The position numbers and the translations under genes were made by a program. The notes under the pieces are model-generated. The model was given only the letters and a program-made list of their open reading frames with translations. It was not told the DNA's origin and did no database searches. From a virus, in the IMG/VR virus record IMGVR_UViG_3300030385_002649, positions 1 through 64,000 of that record: DNA of 64,000 nucleotides. One strand, 5' to 3'. Within the stretch, counting starts at the first letter, position 1. Every line of letters starts with the position of its first letter. Below are positions 30,959-38,972 of the stretch, in pieces.

Positions 30959-31135
30959 GTGGTAATTAAGGACCCTAGCCCTTGTTATTTCTGTGGTAAA
31001 CCCATCCATCGGGTGTTAAGACTTTATTGCTGGGGTTGCTCTTCGGTCATTTGTAATGACTGTGAGGTTGACCCTAATAATCCCCCACAGGGTGAACATT
31101 GGCCTGAGGCCCATAACTTATTGGTTTGTGAATAG
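30959..31135 (+). CDS. Small zinc-finger protein, 58 aa
   Basis: GTG 30959 directly follows the ATPase stop. Cysteines fall as CYFC, CWGC and CNDC with two later His and a final Cys, a layout like a small RING- or B-box-type cross-brace. Pro/Gly-rich C-terminus. No strong ribosome site, so translation may depend on coupling. Confidence 0.5.
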   Translation: MVIKDPSPCYFCGKPIHRVLRLYCWGCSSVICNDCEVDPNNPPQGEHWPEAHNLLVCE

Positions 31136-31151
31136 TTCTTGAGGAGGAATT

Positions 31152-31331
31152 ATGACTTCTACTTTAAAGAGAGTATATAAAGTGCAATGTTTGAATCGGA
31201 GATGCCGCGTTCCATTGAAAGATAGTGAACGCTCACACTGTAAAGTGTGCAAAAGCATCATCGAGAACACTCTACGAGTGGCAAACGGAAGGAAACGGAA
31301 TGAAATTAACAGGGAAAACATTTGTAATTGA
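31152..31331 (+). CDS. Small zinc-finger-like protein, 59 aa
   Basis: ATG 31152 follows the very strong site gaggagga. CLNRRC and HCKVC give four Cys for one zinc, and the rest is basic (VANGRKRNEINREN). It overlaps the next gene by 32 bases and carries that gene's ribosome site. Confidence 0.6.
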   Translation: MTSTLKRVYKVQCLNRRCRVPLKDSERSHCKVCKSIIENTLRVANGRKRNEINRENICN

Positions 31332-31803
31332 GAGACCAGGAGCCACTGACGGGCCGTTCTGGACTGAGAGTATGAACGAATTCGTGGGTCGTAGCTGTGT
31401 TGTGACTCGTGAAAATGCTAGTGCTTGGGTCTATATCGACGCGGACAAAGGACTTTACTTGTGGCACAAGGAATGGCTAAAACCAGTTTTTAAAGCTAAA
31501 AAGCTTAAGAAACGAACTCTACAGGATGAAATGATGGACATTGATGTCAAAGCTGACGCTGATATCAGTAAGATTAAGCGGGCTGGTTTCGTTCGACGCC
31601 GTAAGATTCGCGAGGAAAGCGAAGTCAAGAAACGTCAAATCAAGGACGACAACACGTCGGCTCTCCTGGATGGTTTCCTTAAGAGGAACAAGGAAAAGCG
31701 TGGCGAGACGAAGAAGACTGGATGGTCTACGAAAGCTAAAGTGGCTCTCGTTAGCGTCCCAGGCGCGGGATTGCTCGTCGCCTTGCTTTACCACCTAATT
31801 TAA
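31300..31803 (+). CDS. Membrane protein with one repeat-type domain, 167 aa
   Basis: ATG 31300 follows ggaaggaaacgg. Residues about 5-60 resemble one unit of the triple-repeat protein at 18963 (PFWTESMNEFVGRSCVVT ... LYLWHKEWLKP). A long Lys/Arg-rich helical stretch follows and the last 20 residues (VSVPGAGLLVALLYHLI) are a membrane anchor. So the domain is held at the membrane here but near a clamp-binding-like tail in the other protein. Confidence 0.65.
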   Translation: MKLTGKTFVIERPGATDGPFWTESMNEFVGRSCVVTRENASAWVYIDADKGLYLWHKEWLKPVFKAKKLKKRTLQDEMMDIDVKADADISKIKRAGFVRRRKIREESEVKKRQIKDDNTSALLDGFLKRNKEKRGETKKTGWSTKAKVALVSVPGAGLLVALLYHLI

Positions 31804-31808
31804 AAACT

Positions 31809-31873
31809 GATCAACCCCCGACAATAGCGACCTCCAAGTTGCATCCCCTCCTTTCTAGTTGTCGGGGTTGATC
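31809..31873 (+). terminator. Long stem-loop after the membrane protein gene
   Basis: gatcaacccccgacaa and ttgtcggggttgatc pair over 15 bases with one bulged C, closing a loop of about 34 bases. It starts 6 bases after the stop at 31803. There is no T-tract; it may be a processing or stability element instead of a terminator. Confidence 0.55.
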
Positions 31874-31889
31874 TCTATCTGGAGATAAA

Positions 31890-32027
31890 ATGATCGAATC
31901 TTTAAATTCCGTTCTGACTTTCCTAAGAAATGACCCTGGTCTCATGTTGGGGTTGCTAGTATTGATCCCATTAGTGATCATCTTCTTCTTCGGAAAGGAA
32001 CCATCTGGGCCGGGAAGTGCAGTGTGA
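31890..32027 (+). CDS. Small membrane protein, 45 aa
   Basis: ATG 31890 after ctggagata. Polar N-terminus, then LMLGLLVLIPLVIIFFFGK as a single membrane segment, and a Pro/Gly tail. Its stop overlaps the next GTG (GTGA). Confidence 0.6.
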   Translation: MIESLNSVLTFLRNDPGLMLGLLVLIPLVIIFFFGKEPSGPGSAV

Positions 32028-32221
32028 GCAATATCCCCGGCCATAGTTTCAGTGGTGTACGGGCCATCACTTGGAACCCACAAGTCCCGCAAAAATTCAT
32101 GTTTCAGAATAAGACCATCGGCATTTTATCATCTGAGCCGTGGAAACACGAAACCGAAGAAGGCGACCTCCTCCTGGTGAGAGTTGCCATCTTTAAGCCA
32201 ATAGTGGAAAAAGAAGATTAA
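32024..32221 (+). CDS. Hypothetical protein, 65 aa
   Basis: GTG 32024 overlaps the upstream stop. Small beta-rich protein ending in LLLVRVAIFKPIVEKED. Its TAA shares the TTAA palindrome with the stop of the convergent endonuclease gene. Confidence 0.6.
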   Translation: MSNIPGHSFSGVRAITWNPQVPQKFMFQNKTIGILSSEPWKHETEEGDLLLVRVAIFKPIVEKED

Positions 32222-33885
32222 TCTAAATTTAAGACCCATTTCTTTTTTCCATAATCCATTATTTTGTATAGACCCTGAGCGCGCCTCAATTGTTCTTCAG
32301 TTTTGTCAGAGGCGCGCTCAATTGTTGTTTTGCGAAATTTTGACTTGTGAAATCTAGATCTGTGGTCGGTATACCAGTAATCCGGCTTTACATCATGTAT
32401 AAAGTTAAACCCGCATTTGCTATAAACGGTTCCGTTTGACAATCTGTTATCACTAAAAGAGGAAACGCTCCCGGTTATTCCGAATGACGATAACCTTTTT
32501 ATGAGATAAGACCATAACCCATGCACTAAAAATGAAGGATGAGAGCACATTCTGACAATTTCATAATTCTCGTCCGATTGCCTACTAGGAGTATGGATGC
32601 TTAAAGCGCCAACTAATTGTCCTTCAAAATACACACCGAGATGAAGCTTAGCAGACCTGAACCCTAAGTAATGATAAGAATCGTAAAATTGCCTCACTTC
32701 GTTAGCTCGCACGATTCTTATCGAGCATTTCTGAGGTCTGATTTTGGTTCTTATCGCGGTGTGCGTTTTAGACAACAAGTAATTCTTGACAAGATCTTTC
32801 TTGTTGTCCCACTCGTCTGAGTACAAAACAATAACATCATAATTCTTGCTTAAAGACTCAAATTTGGCTTGATCAGTTCGATTTTTCCTAAAATAAGATG
32901 AATGATATCTTAAACCATTAAATTCAATAATTAATGAGTGCTCGCGTATTAATAGGTCGACAGAATAATTATCAACTTTAGCTTCTAATTCGGACTTTAC
33001 GCCATTTTGCTGCAAAAAATTTTTAATACTGACGACTGGAGCAGAAACTTTAAAACTTGCGCAGCCACACGATTTTATTTGTTTTAGAAAGATATCATAA
33101 AATCGTGGAGAAAAAACTTTATGGCATAACAAGCACTCAATTTTTGGTTTTTTCTTAGAAAATGTGATTGGTTTTAAAAAAGAACCATTTAGTGATTCTT
33201 GAAATTCAACGAAGTTTGACGGATAGGATCCTTTCTTAAAACCGCTATCTTTCCACCATTCAGCCGCTTTAATAGAGCAATTACCACAGCTTTTAATTTT
33301 TCCAGAGGTAAGATGCGATACTCTTGCTGTGTGATTGCTTCCGCACGCACATTTACATAATAATTTAATTTCAGAATTTACCGATATTGGTTTTTTAGGG
33401 ATCGCTTCAACAGTTAAACGTCCAAACGTGTTTCCAACCCACCATTTTGGGTCCTTTATGTTGGGGTTGATCGTTTTTGTTTTCTTTGTCTTTTTCCCTT
33501 TAAAATTTAGAGAATGCTCAGCGAACTTGGCAGATTTGCTTTTTAATAAGCACCCGCAGGATTTGGTTAAGCCGTTTATCACTGATTTCAAAACAATTGA
33601 CTTAACATTCCCGCATTTGCAGTTGAATTTAACTTTTTTGTTTTTCGAAATCGGGAATGTTAAGTCATCAATGATTGGGTTCAGTAAAATTAACGACAGG
33701 TTTTGCGATAGGTTTAATAGGTCTTCTTTTAACAAAAAAGAACATTTTCCACATGATTTGGATACGCCAGTAGCGAAGTTTTTCCAAGGGAATGTTTTTA
33801 CAGTTTTTAACCGACACTGGCATTGGAATTTTACTAGTTGTCGGCTGTGTTTTTTTAAAGGAGTATTGTTTAATGGGATCCACAT
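32218..33885 (-). CDS. Probable homing endonuclease, EDxHD/Vsr-like, with zinc-binding repeats
   Basis: A 555-aa protein on the opposite strand to nearly all other genes and visibly A+T-rich. The N-terminal half has four repeats of Cys-x-Cys ... Lys-Ser-Cys-Gly (KSCGKCS, KSCGCLLK, KSCGNCS, KSCGCAS), as in zinc-binding DNA-recognition modules of homing enzymes. A middle segment (YSVDLLIREHSLIIEFNGLR then YHSS) fits the Vsr-like/EDxHD nuclease core. The C-terminal part (residues about 400-520, with HLGVYFEGQLVGALSIH and YSKCGFNFIHDVKPDYWYTD) is a GNAT-like domain often fused to phage homing endonucleases. It lies next to purZ, a plausible landing site. Function is inferred from these features. 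Confidence 0.8.
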   Translation of the reverse strand: MWIPLNNTPLKKHSRQLVKFQCQCRLKTVKTFPWKNFATGVSKSCGKCSFLLKEDLLNLSQNLSLILLNPIIDDLTFPISKNKKVKFNCKCGNVKSIVLKSVINGLTKSCGCLLKSKSAKFAEHSLNFKGKKTKKTKTINPNIKDPKWWVGNTFGRLTVEAIPKKPISVNSEIKLLCKCACGSNHTARVSHLTSGKIKSCGNCSIKAAEWWKDSGFKKGSYPSNFVEFQESLNGSFLKPITFSKKKPKIECLLCHKVFSPRFYDIFLKQIKSCGCASFKVSAPVVSIKNFLQQNGVKSELEAKVDNYSVDLLIREHSLIIEFNGLRYHSSYFRKNRTDQAKFESLSKNYDVIVLYSDEWDNKKDLVKNYLLSKTHTAIRTKIRPQKCSIRIVRANEVRQFYDSYHYLGFRSAKLHLGVYFEGQLVGALSIHTPSRQSDENYEIVRMCSHPSFLVHGLWSYLIKRLSSFGITGSVSSFSDNRLSNGTVYSKCGFNFIHDVKPDYWYTDHRSRFHKSKFRKTTIERASDKTEEQLRRAQGLYKIMDYGKKKWVLNLD

Positions 33886-33936
33886 TATGTATCTTACCTT
33901 TGCTTATTTACCCCCAAATATATCAATGGAGAAATC

Positions 33937-35064
33937 ATGCAGCGAAGTAAAGTTAATTTTATAGTCGATGGACAATGGGGTAGTTGTGGAAAGGGCCTAA
34001 TTGCTGGCTACTTAGCTGAAAAACACAAGGTTAACGTCTGCTCTACTAACAACATGCCCAACGCTGGGCACACCATGGTCCTAGAAGATGGAACCAAGTT
34101 CATTTCTAAGATCCTCCCCGTCACCGCTTTCCTCAATACCGTTGGACAACGATCTAATATCCTTATCGGGCCAGGAGCGGGATTTTGTCTTGACCGCCTC
34201 TTCATGGAAATCGAACGATGCGGTTTAGACGAGGAAGACGTTTTGATCCATCCAAGGGCTATGGTGGTCACCCAAGAGCATGCTGCGGCTGAGCGAGGCG
34301 ACTCAAGTGGTGTATCAACCAAGCACATTGCTAGTACCATGCAAGGTTGTGGGACGGCTCGGGCTGAAAAGATTATGCGGGGCGCACACGTAGAACTAGC
34401 ACGTGATTTCGATGTTCTCAAGGGCCTCGTGACGAACAACGGAGATGAGTGGTTCACCCTGGTCCACAACATCCTCAAGGGCGATAAGACCATGTGGTTG
34501 CACGAGGGCTCACAAGGGTTCAGCTTAGGTATGAATCACGGCAGCCATTATCCACAATGCACCTCACGAGAATGTACGACCGCTCGCGAAATCGCTGACA
34601 TGGGAATTTCCCACCAGAAAGTCGGTGACGTCTACCTAGTCATCCGCCCCTTCCCAATTCGAGTCGGCAACGTCATCGAGGACGGCAAGGAGGTTGGATA
34701 CTCAGGAGACTGCTACGACGACCAAGAGGAAATCTCCTGGGCTGACCTGAAGGCACAATCCGGCTACCCCGCCGATTTCGATCTGAAGGAATTGACCACG
34801 GTGACCAAGCGTCTTCGTCGTTGCTTCACCTACTCGGATTTCCAGGTCAGGATGGCGGCGGAAATCAACGGTGCTACTAAGATTGCATTGAACTTCGCTA
34901 ATTATCTTGATTACTCAATCTTCCAAACTAGTGGAAACAACATTAAAGACCTTCCTGATAAGGTTCGGGATTTTATCGCCATGATCGAGGACCAAACTGG
35001 CCTCCCTGTGACGCTGGTGGGTACCGGACCTGGCAACAACCACGTCTGGGATTTAGAAGAATAG
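33937..35064 (+). CDS. purZ: PurZ-like adenylosuccinate synthetase (2-aminoadenine pathway)
   Basis: Clear PurA-family protein of 375 aa: DGQWGSCGKG at the nucleotide loop, NNMPNAGHTMV with catalytic His45, and a C-terminal VTLVGTGPGNN. Cellular PurA has Asp in GDEGKGK as catalytic base; here that place is Ser16. Phage PurZ enzymes are reported to carry this kind of change, which lets them use dGMP, joining it with Asp to make N6-succino-2-amino-dAMP, the precursor of dZTP. The length is shorter than PurA (about 430). Known Z-phages also need DatZ or MazZ and often DpoZ; none is certain in this window. ATG 33937 after atggag. A homing endonuclease gene precedes it. Confidence 0.8.
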   Translation: MQRSKVNFIVDGQWGSCGKGLIAGYLAEKHKVNVCSTNNMPNAGHTMVLEDGTKFISKILPVTAFLNTVGQRSNILIGPGAGFCLDRLFMEIERCGLDEEDVLIHPRAMVVTQEHAAAERGDSSGVSTKHIASTMQGCGTARAEKIMRGAHVELARDFDVLKGLVTNNGDEWFTLVHNILKGDKTMWLHEGSQGFSLGMNHGSHYPQCTSRECTTAREIADMGISHQKVGDVYLVIRPFPIRVGNVIEDGKEVGYSGDCYDDQEEISWADLKAQSGYPADFDLKELTTVTKRLRRCFTYSDFQVRMAAEINGATKIALNFANYLDYSIFQTSGNNIKDLPDKVRDFIAMIEDQTGLPVTLVGTGPGNNHVWDLEE

Positions 35065-35073
35065 GCCGAAGCA

Positions 35074-35532
35074 ATGACTAATACCTATAAGTATGACGAG
35101 AAAGAGGCGATCAACCCTGTCATTCTTTCTTTCGGAATGCGAGATTTGAGGGGCAAGGAACGTGAAGCTCTCCGAGAACTTAAGGGGGTCGACTTTAGGA
35201 CTCAGTGCGTGTTTAGTATCACCATAGAGTGCGATACTAAACACATTAAGACTAAACTGCTCATGTCGGAAGAGAGCCCTGAGTGGACTTACCAACATGC
35301 AAGAGAATTATGTGCTTATGACCAGACTGAAAAGTTTCACGTCCCTTATATCGACATTGCTAATGTTGAAGACCTGTGGTGGAAAGAGCCAAAGGAATGG
35401 GAACACGCTACACTTGTGGATGGCGAGTTAATCAAGACTGAGAGCGACAAGGTTTACTTGTTTGCTGTCAACCTGCCCGACAGATTGTGTCGAGTGGATT
35501 TTATGTTGAGTACAGAGGTACAAGATGGCTGA
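35074..35532 (+). CDS. Hypothetical protein next to purZ, 152 aa
   Basis: ATG 35074 is 9 bases after purZ. Alpha/beta protein with a Trp-rich segment (VEDLWWKEPKEWEHATLVDG). It overlaps the next gene by 8 bases. No family recognised, but its position suggests the same transcript as purZ. Confidence 0.65.
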   Translation: MTNTYKYDEKEAINPVILSFGMRDLRGKEREALRELKGVDFRTQCVFSITIECDTKHIKTKLLMSEESPEWTYQHARELCAYDQTEKFHVPYIDIANVEDLWWKEPKEWEHATLVDGELIKTESDKVYLFAVNLPDRLCRVDFMLSTEVQDG

Positions 35533-35815
35533 AGAAGAGAAATCGTGTCTAATTGAAGCGCACGACATTGTTAGAAGTCGAAACAAGAACTATGGCGATC
35601 CTGTGACCACAGCTGGTCAGGTTGCCAGAGCTTTTAACGCGCTTAAGGGTGAGGAACTTCTCACTCCTGCGGACATCCCTTTGGTGCAAATGCTGTATAA
35701 GATCATTCGGTCTGAACACGGTTATAAACGAGATAACAACGTTGATCTGTCCGGGTATACTGACATCCGCGAGAGAATCTTCCTAAGCGAACAGGAGTTG
35801 AAAAGTGCGAACTAA
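35525..35815 (+). CDS. DUF6378-like phage protein, 96 aa
   Basis: LIEAHDIVRSRNKNYGDPV near the N-terminus and YKRDNNVDLSGYTDI near the C-terminus match a phage family I recall as DUF6378 (R-x3-YGDP ... DN-x-VD-x-x-GY). The family is all-helical with conserved acidic residues, which recalls MazG-type pyrophosphohydrolases. If that holds it might play the MazZ part (dGTP to dGMP) beside purZ, but this is speculation. It overlaps both neighbours. Confidence 0.6.
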   Translation: MAEEEKSCLIEAHDIVRSRNKNYGDPVTTAGQVARAFNALKGEELLTPADIPLVQMLYKIIRSEHGYKRDNNVDLSGYTDIRERIFLSEQELKSAN

Positions 35816-36263
35816 GAATAAGAGTGACAGTTGTATTAGCTTCGGCCATGTGACGGATCTGGTTGAGCAAATGCACACTAATCTTGAGCCTAAGATCATG
35901 GCTGAAGTTAGTGAGCTAGAAAGGGACGTCGAGTACGCGCGCATGGATTTACGCTCGACTAAGAAGGACAACCCTGGGATTTATGACGCCCTCATCTCCC
36001 TGGTGTGCGAAATGCAACGCATTATTCCTAGGATTAACAGCGTGGATAACCTCACTTTCATCAAGGGCTTGGAGATGTTGCTTGGTAATTGGCCTAATCC
36101 TTGTCGTCAAATCAATGAGGTGCGTAAGTTGGTGCACCGAACGATGCTCTTGAACAGGATGGTCAGGGTGAAGCAAGGCATGACTCAGATTCTTATCGGT
36201 GGGTGTGAGCTTGTCCGTGAGGAAACTCGAAAGTTCGATAAGAAATTGATCATGGCTGATTGA
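35805..36263 (+). CDS. Helical hypothetical protein, 152 aa
   Basis: GTG 35805 inside the end of the previous gene. Almost entirely helical (EVSELERDVEYARMDLRSTK), basic towards the end. Last gene of the purZ run; a gap of 88 bases follows. Confidence 0.65.
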   Translation: MRTKNKSDSCISFGHVTDLVEQMHTNLEPKIMAEVSELERDVEYARMDLRSTKKDNPGIYDALISLVCEMQRIIPRINSVDNLTFIKGLEMLLGNWPNPCRQINEVRKLVHRTMLLNRMVRVKQGMTQILIGGCELVREETRKFDKKLIMAD

Positions 36264-36351
36264 TGAGTGAATATATATATTGACCGAATTGAAAATGACC
36301 TAACCCATAACGGTCGGTTTACAGCATCTGCATTTTACCAAGGAGAAGACA

Positions 36352-36750
36352 ATGAGCCAGGAGACTGGTGGAAACCCGGGCGAGGTAAATGATCTGAGCC
36401 AAGTGGTGGCCGACATCCGAAAGGGCGTCAATAAACTGAATATGATCACCTCTGGCTTAAACGCTTATTCTGGTAAGTGTGGAACATTCAAAGAAGCCGA
36501 GGGCGGATTTCTCGTAATCTACGAAGTCGATTCAGAGACAATAGAAATCAACGTTATCGAAGTTGAAGTGACCGGTGAAGAAAACCACTGGGTAGTTCGG
36601 TGGGGCAGGCACTTACTTGCGGTTTGTCAGAACTATCACGAGTTAGTTGGGGCTCTAGTCGGAGATTATGCTTTAAAACTTGTGAAAGTGGCTAAGAAAT
36701 TCGACGAGAAAGGCTGGCCTAGAATAGCCTTAAGAGAGGAGACAAAGTGA
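36352..36750 (+). CDS. Hypothetical protein upstream of rIIA, 132 aa
   Basis: ATG 36352 after aaggagaag. A coiled helix near the N-terminus (LSQVVADIRKGVNKLNMITS), then strands. It is joined to rIIA by a GTGA overlap. The start region carries an AGCCAAGTGG copy. Function unknown. Confidence 0.65.
   Translation: MSQETGGNPGEVNDLSQVVADIRKGVNKLNMITSGLNAYSGKCGTFKEAEGGFLVIYEVDSETIEINVIEVEVTGEENHWVVRWGRHLLAVCQNYHELVGALVGDYALKLVKVAKKFDEKGWPRIALREETK
36397..36406 (+). other. Polar motif AGCCAAGTGG, copy 9
   Basis: Exact copy, in frame as Ser-Gln-Val-Val, 45 bases into the gene upstream of rIIA. Confidence 0.8.
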
Positions 36751-38972
36751 AACTCGATATTGGACACCATGACGTTGTAACGTCAACGGACTTCGAAACA
36801 ACGAAGTTCTCCGCAGGGAACCTAGCAGTTCTATTTAAAATCCTGCGAAAGAAAATGTACTCGGACCCAATCTACACCATCTGTCAAGAGGTGATGAGCA
36901 ACGCCCGAGACGCGCATATCGAGGCTGGCAAAGCACACGTGCCAATCCTCGTAAAACTCCCCGATGATTTCGAATCATCAATACGAATCCAAGACTTCGG
37001 GCCGGGCATCAGTCCCAGCCGAATGGCAGGAGTCGTCTGCAAATACGGAGAATCGACAAAAAGAGAGGCCAACGACGAATCGGGAGGCTTCGGGCTAGGG
37101 TTCAAAACACCCTTCGCTTACGTTCCAACCTTCACCATTATCGCTACCACTCCCGAACCAGGCGGCGAAGGAGTAGAGTACATCACTCGACAATACCAAG
37201 CTTACATTGACAAGACTGGTGTCGGAGCGATTAGCCTCTTAAGAGAATACGAGGGAACCGCTGAAGAACAAGGCACGTCCATCATCATTCCGGTCATGGA
37301 AAAAGACTATAGCCGATTCTCGGATTGCGTCCTTAATGCGGCTTTTTTCTGGAACGTACGTCCTAAGGTCGTCGACCTCAGACTCGCGGCGAACGCTAAA
37401 GTCTCATTTTCCACGGCTGACAAGTACAAAAAACCACAAGACTGGCGATGGATTAAGATAGATTGGAAATTCGAGGGATACGGAGACCGCTGGAAAGTTT
37501 TAAACACTCAGAACATTTCATACGGTGGTGGGCGAACTCGTGCTTCTGGGGTGATTATTGATGGTATTCAATATCCTCTGCACCTTAGTAAAATCTACGA
37601 AGATGGAACAGTTCCAGGCTATATTCGGCGAATTGTCGAGAAATCCTGCTTAAAACTGTTCTTTTCCGTTGGTGATCTAGAGGTAACATCTAACCGTGAG
37701 GACCTAGACTACAACGATGACGTTCGCCGGAAGCTCAAGTATTTGCTTTACCGTGCTAAGGCAGAACTGTTAGGTTCGGCTAGAGAACGACTTTCTAGCG
37801 CTAACAACATCTACGAAGCAACGTCTCTCTTCAGAAAACTCAAAGATGACCCTGCTTATCCAATGGTAAGCAATGTGTGGGACGGGGCAGCGTTACAAGA
37901 GAAAATCAGCTTTGGTAGTTCAGCCGAAATCTATAAGTATGAGTATTATGGTGGTGGGTCGGTTACCCGTACTGGAAAGTACACTTCTTACTCCTCACAA
38001 TACAATTATAATCTAAACATTCCAATCCGTTCGGATGTGATGATAATTGAAGACGACTTGTGGCAAAACCGCCCGTCGATCCCCAGGATCGAGACAATTT
38101 TCGAGCTTAACCCAAAACTTGATTCTGTCTACGTTGTCAAGTTTCCTAAACCTGAAACACCAGGCGACAAAGTTGAGGCTCACAACAACTGGGAGAAGGC
38201 AAGAGTTAAGTGGGATCGTTTTAAGGTTCCATTACTGTCATCATTCCCCAAGAAGAGAAAATCGGTAACTAGAGCTAAGTCGAGAATTAGCAAGGTAAAA
38301 CTCGCTAGGGGAAGCGGATGGGATCACACTGATATCAGCCCTGAGTCAGGTTCTGGTCTTTGTGTCATCCTGAAGGGTAAGGATATTTACTCTGACTGGG
38401 AGAAGAAAAAACTTGTTAGTCGAAGAAACTCTATAGCAATAGCGGATTTCTTCAACATGGACTTGTATGGGGTTTTTTCCCGTTGGGTTCCTAAAATGGG
38501 GAGTGGCTGGAAGAACGTAAGGGATTTCGCTTTCAAGAAGCTGGAGAAAATGCGCAAGGATCCTGAGATCATAATTGGTCTTAAGCAGGATCCGGCATGG
38601 AACCCTAATGAAGGTCTTCCGACATACTTGTACAATTTTCTCGTTAAGTGGAGAGATGATCTGGATCCGATGGGGGTTGCTCGGTCTTATCTTGATGCTG
38701 CGGTTGATGACAAAACTGACGGCAAGATTGAAGAACTTAATAACTTGGAAGGGTTGCTTGGTCAACCTCAATCTACGAGGGAGAAAAATGCGACTCTTCA
38801 GAACTTGCATGACAAGTTTTGGAAAGCCTACACGATGATTGAGAAGCATCATCGTGCTTTTGGCGTTAAAGAAGAAGAAATCAAGTTTTATATCATGGCT
38901 AAGGACGCGCATATGGCGCAAGAAGCCAACATTATACCTGTCAACATTGTTGACGCAGAAGGAGACGACTGA
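36747..38972 (+). CDS. rIIA: RIIA-like protein (GHKL-type ATPase)
   Basis: A 741-aa protein with the GHKL ATPase motifs: EVMSNARDA (the Asn box), IQDFGPGI (G1) and GGFGLGFKTP (G2), arranged as in T4 rIIA, which has 725 residues. GTG 36747 overlaps the upstream stop and the stop overlaps the start of the rIIB-like gene. In T4 RIIA and RIIB act at the membrane and are required for growth in lambda lysogens, where they counter RexAB exclusion. A similar anti-defence role is likely here but not proven. Confidence 0.88.
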   Translation: MKLDIGHHDVVTSTDFETTKFSAGNLAVLFKILRKKMYSDPIYTICQEVMSNARDAHIEAGKAHVPILVKLPDDFESSIRIQDFGPGISPSRMAGVVCKYGESTKREANDESGGFGLGFKTPFAYVPTFTIIATTPEPGGEGVEYITRQYQAYIDKTGVGAISLLREYEGTAEEQGTSIIIPVMEKDYSRFSDCVLNAAFFWNVRPKVVDLRLAANAKVSFSTADKYKKPQDWRWIKIDWKFEGYGDRWKVLNTQNISYGGGRTRASGVIIDGIQYPLHLSKIYEDGTVPGYIRRIVEKSCLKLFFSVGDLEVTSNREDLDYNDDVRRKLKYLLYRAKAELLGSARERLSSANNIYEATSLFRKLKDDPAYPMVSNVWDGAALQEKISFGSSAEIYKYEYYGGGSVTRTGKYTSYSSQYNYNLNIPIRSDVMIIEDDLWQNRPSIPRIETIFELNPKLDSVYVVKFPKPETPGDKVEAHNNWEKARVKWDRFKVPLLSSFPKKRKSVTRAKSRISKVKLARGSGWDHTDISPESGSGLCVILKGKDIYSDWEKKKLVSRRNSIAIADFFNMDLYGVFSRWVPKMGSGWKNVRDFAFKKLEKMRKDPEIIIGLKQDPAWNPNEGLPTYLYNFLVKWRDDLDPMGVARSYLDAAVDDKTDGKIEELNNLEGLLGQPQSTREKNATLQNLHDKFWKAYTMIEKHHRAFGVKEEEIKFYIMAKDAHMAQEANIIPVNIVDAEGDD

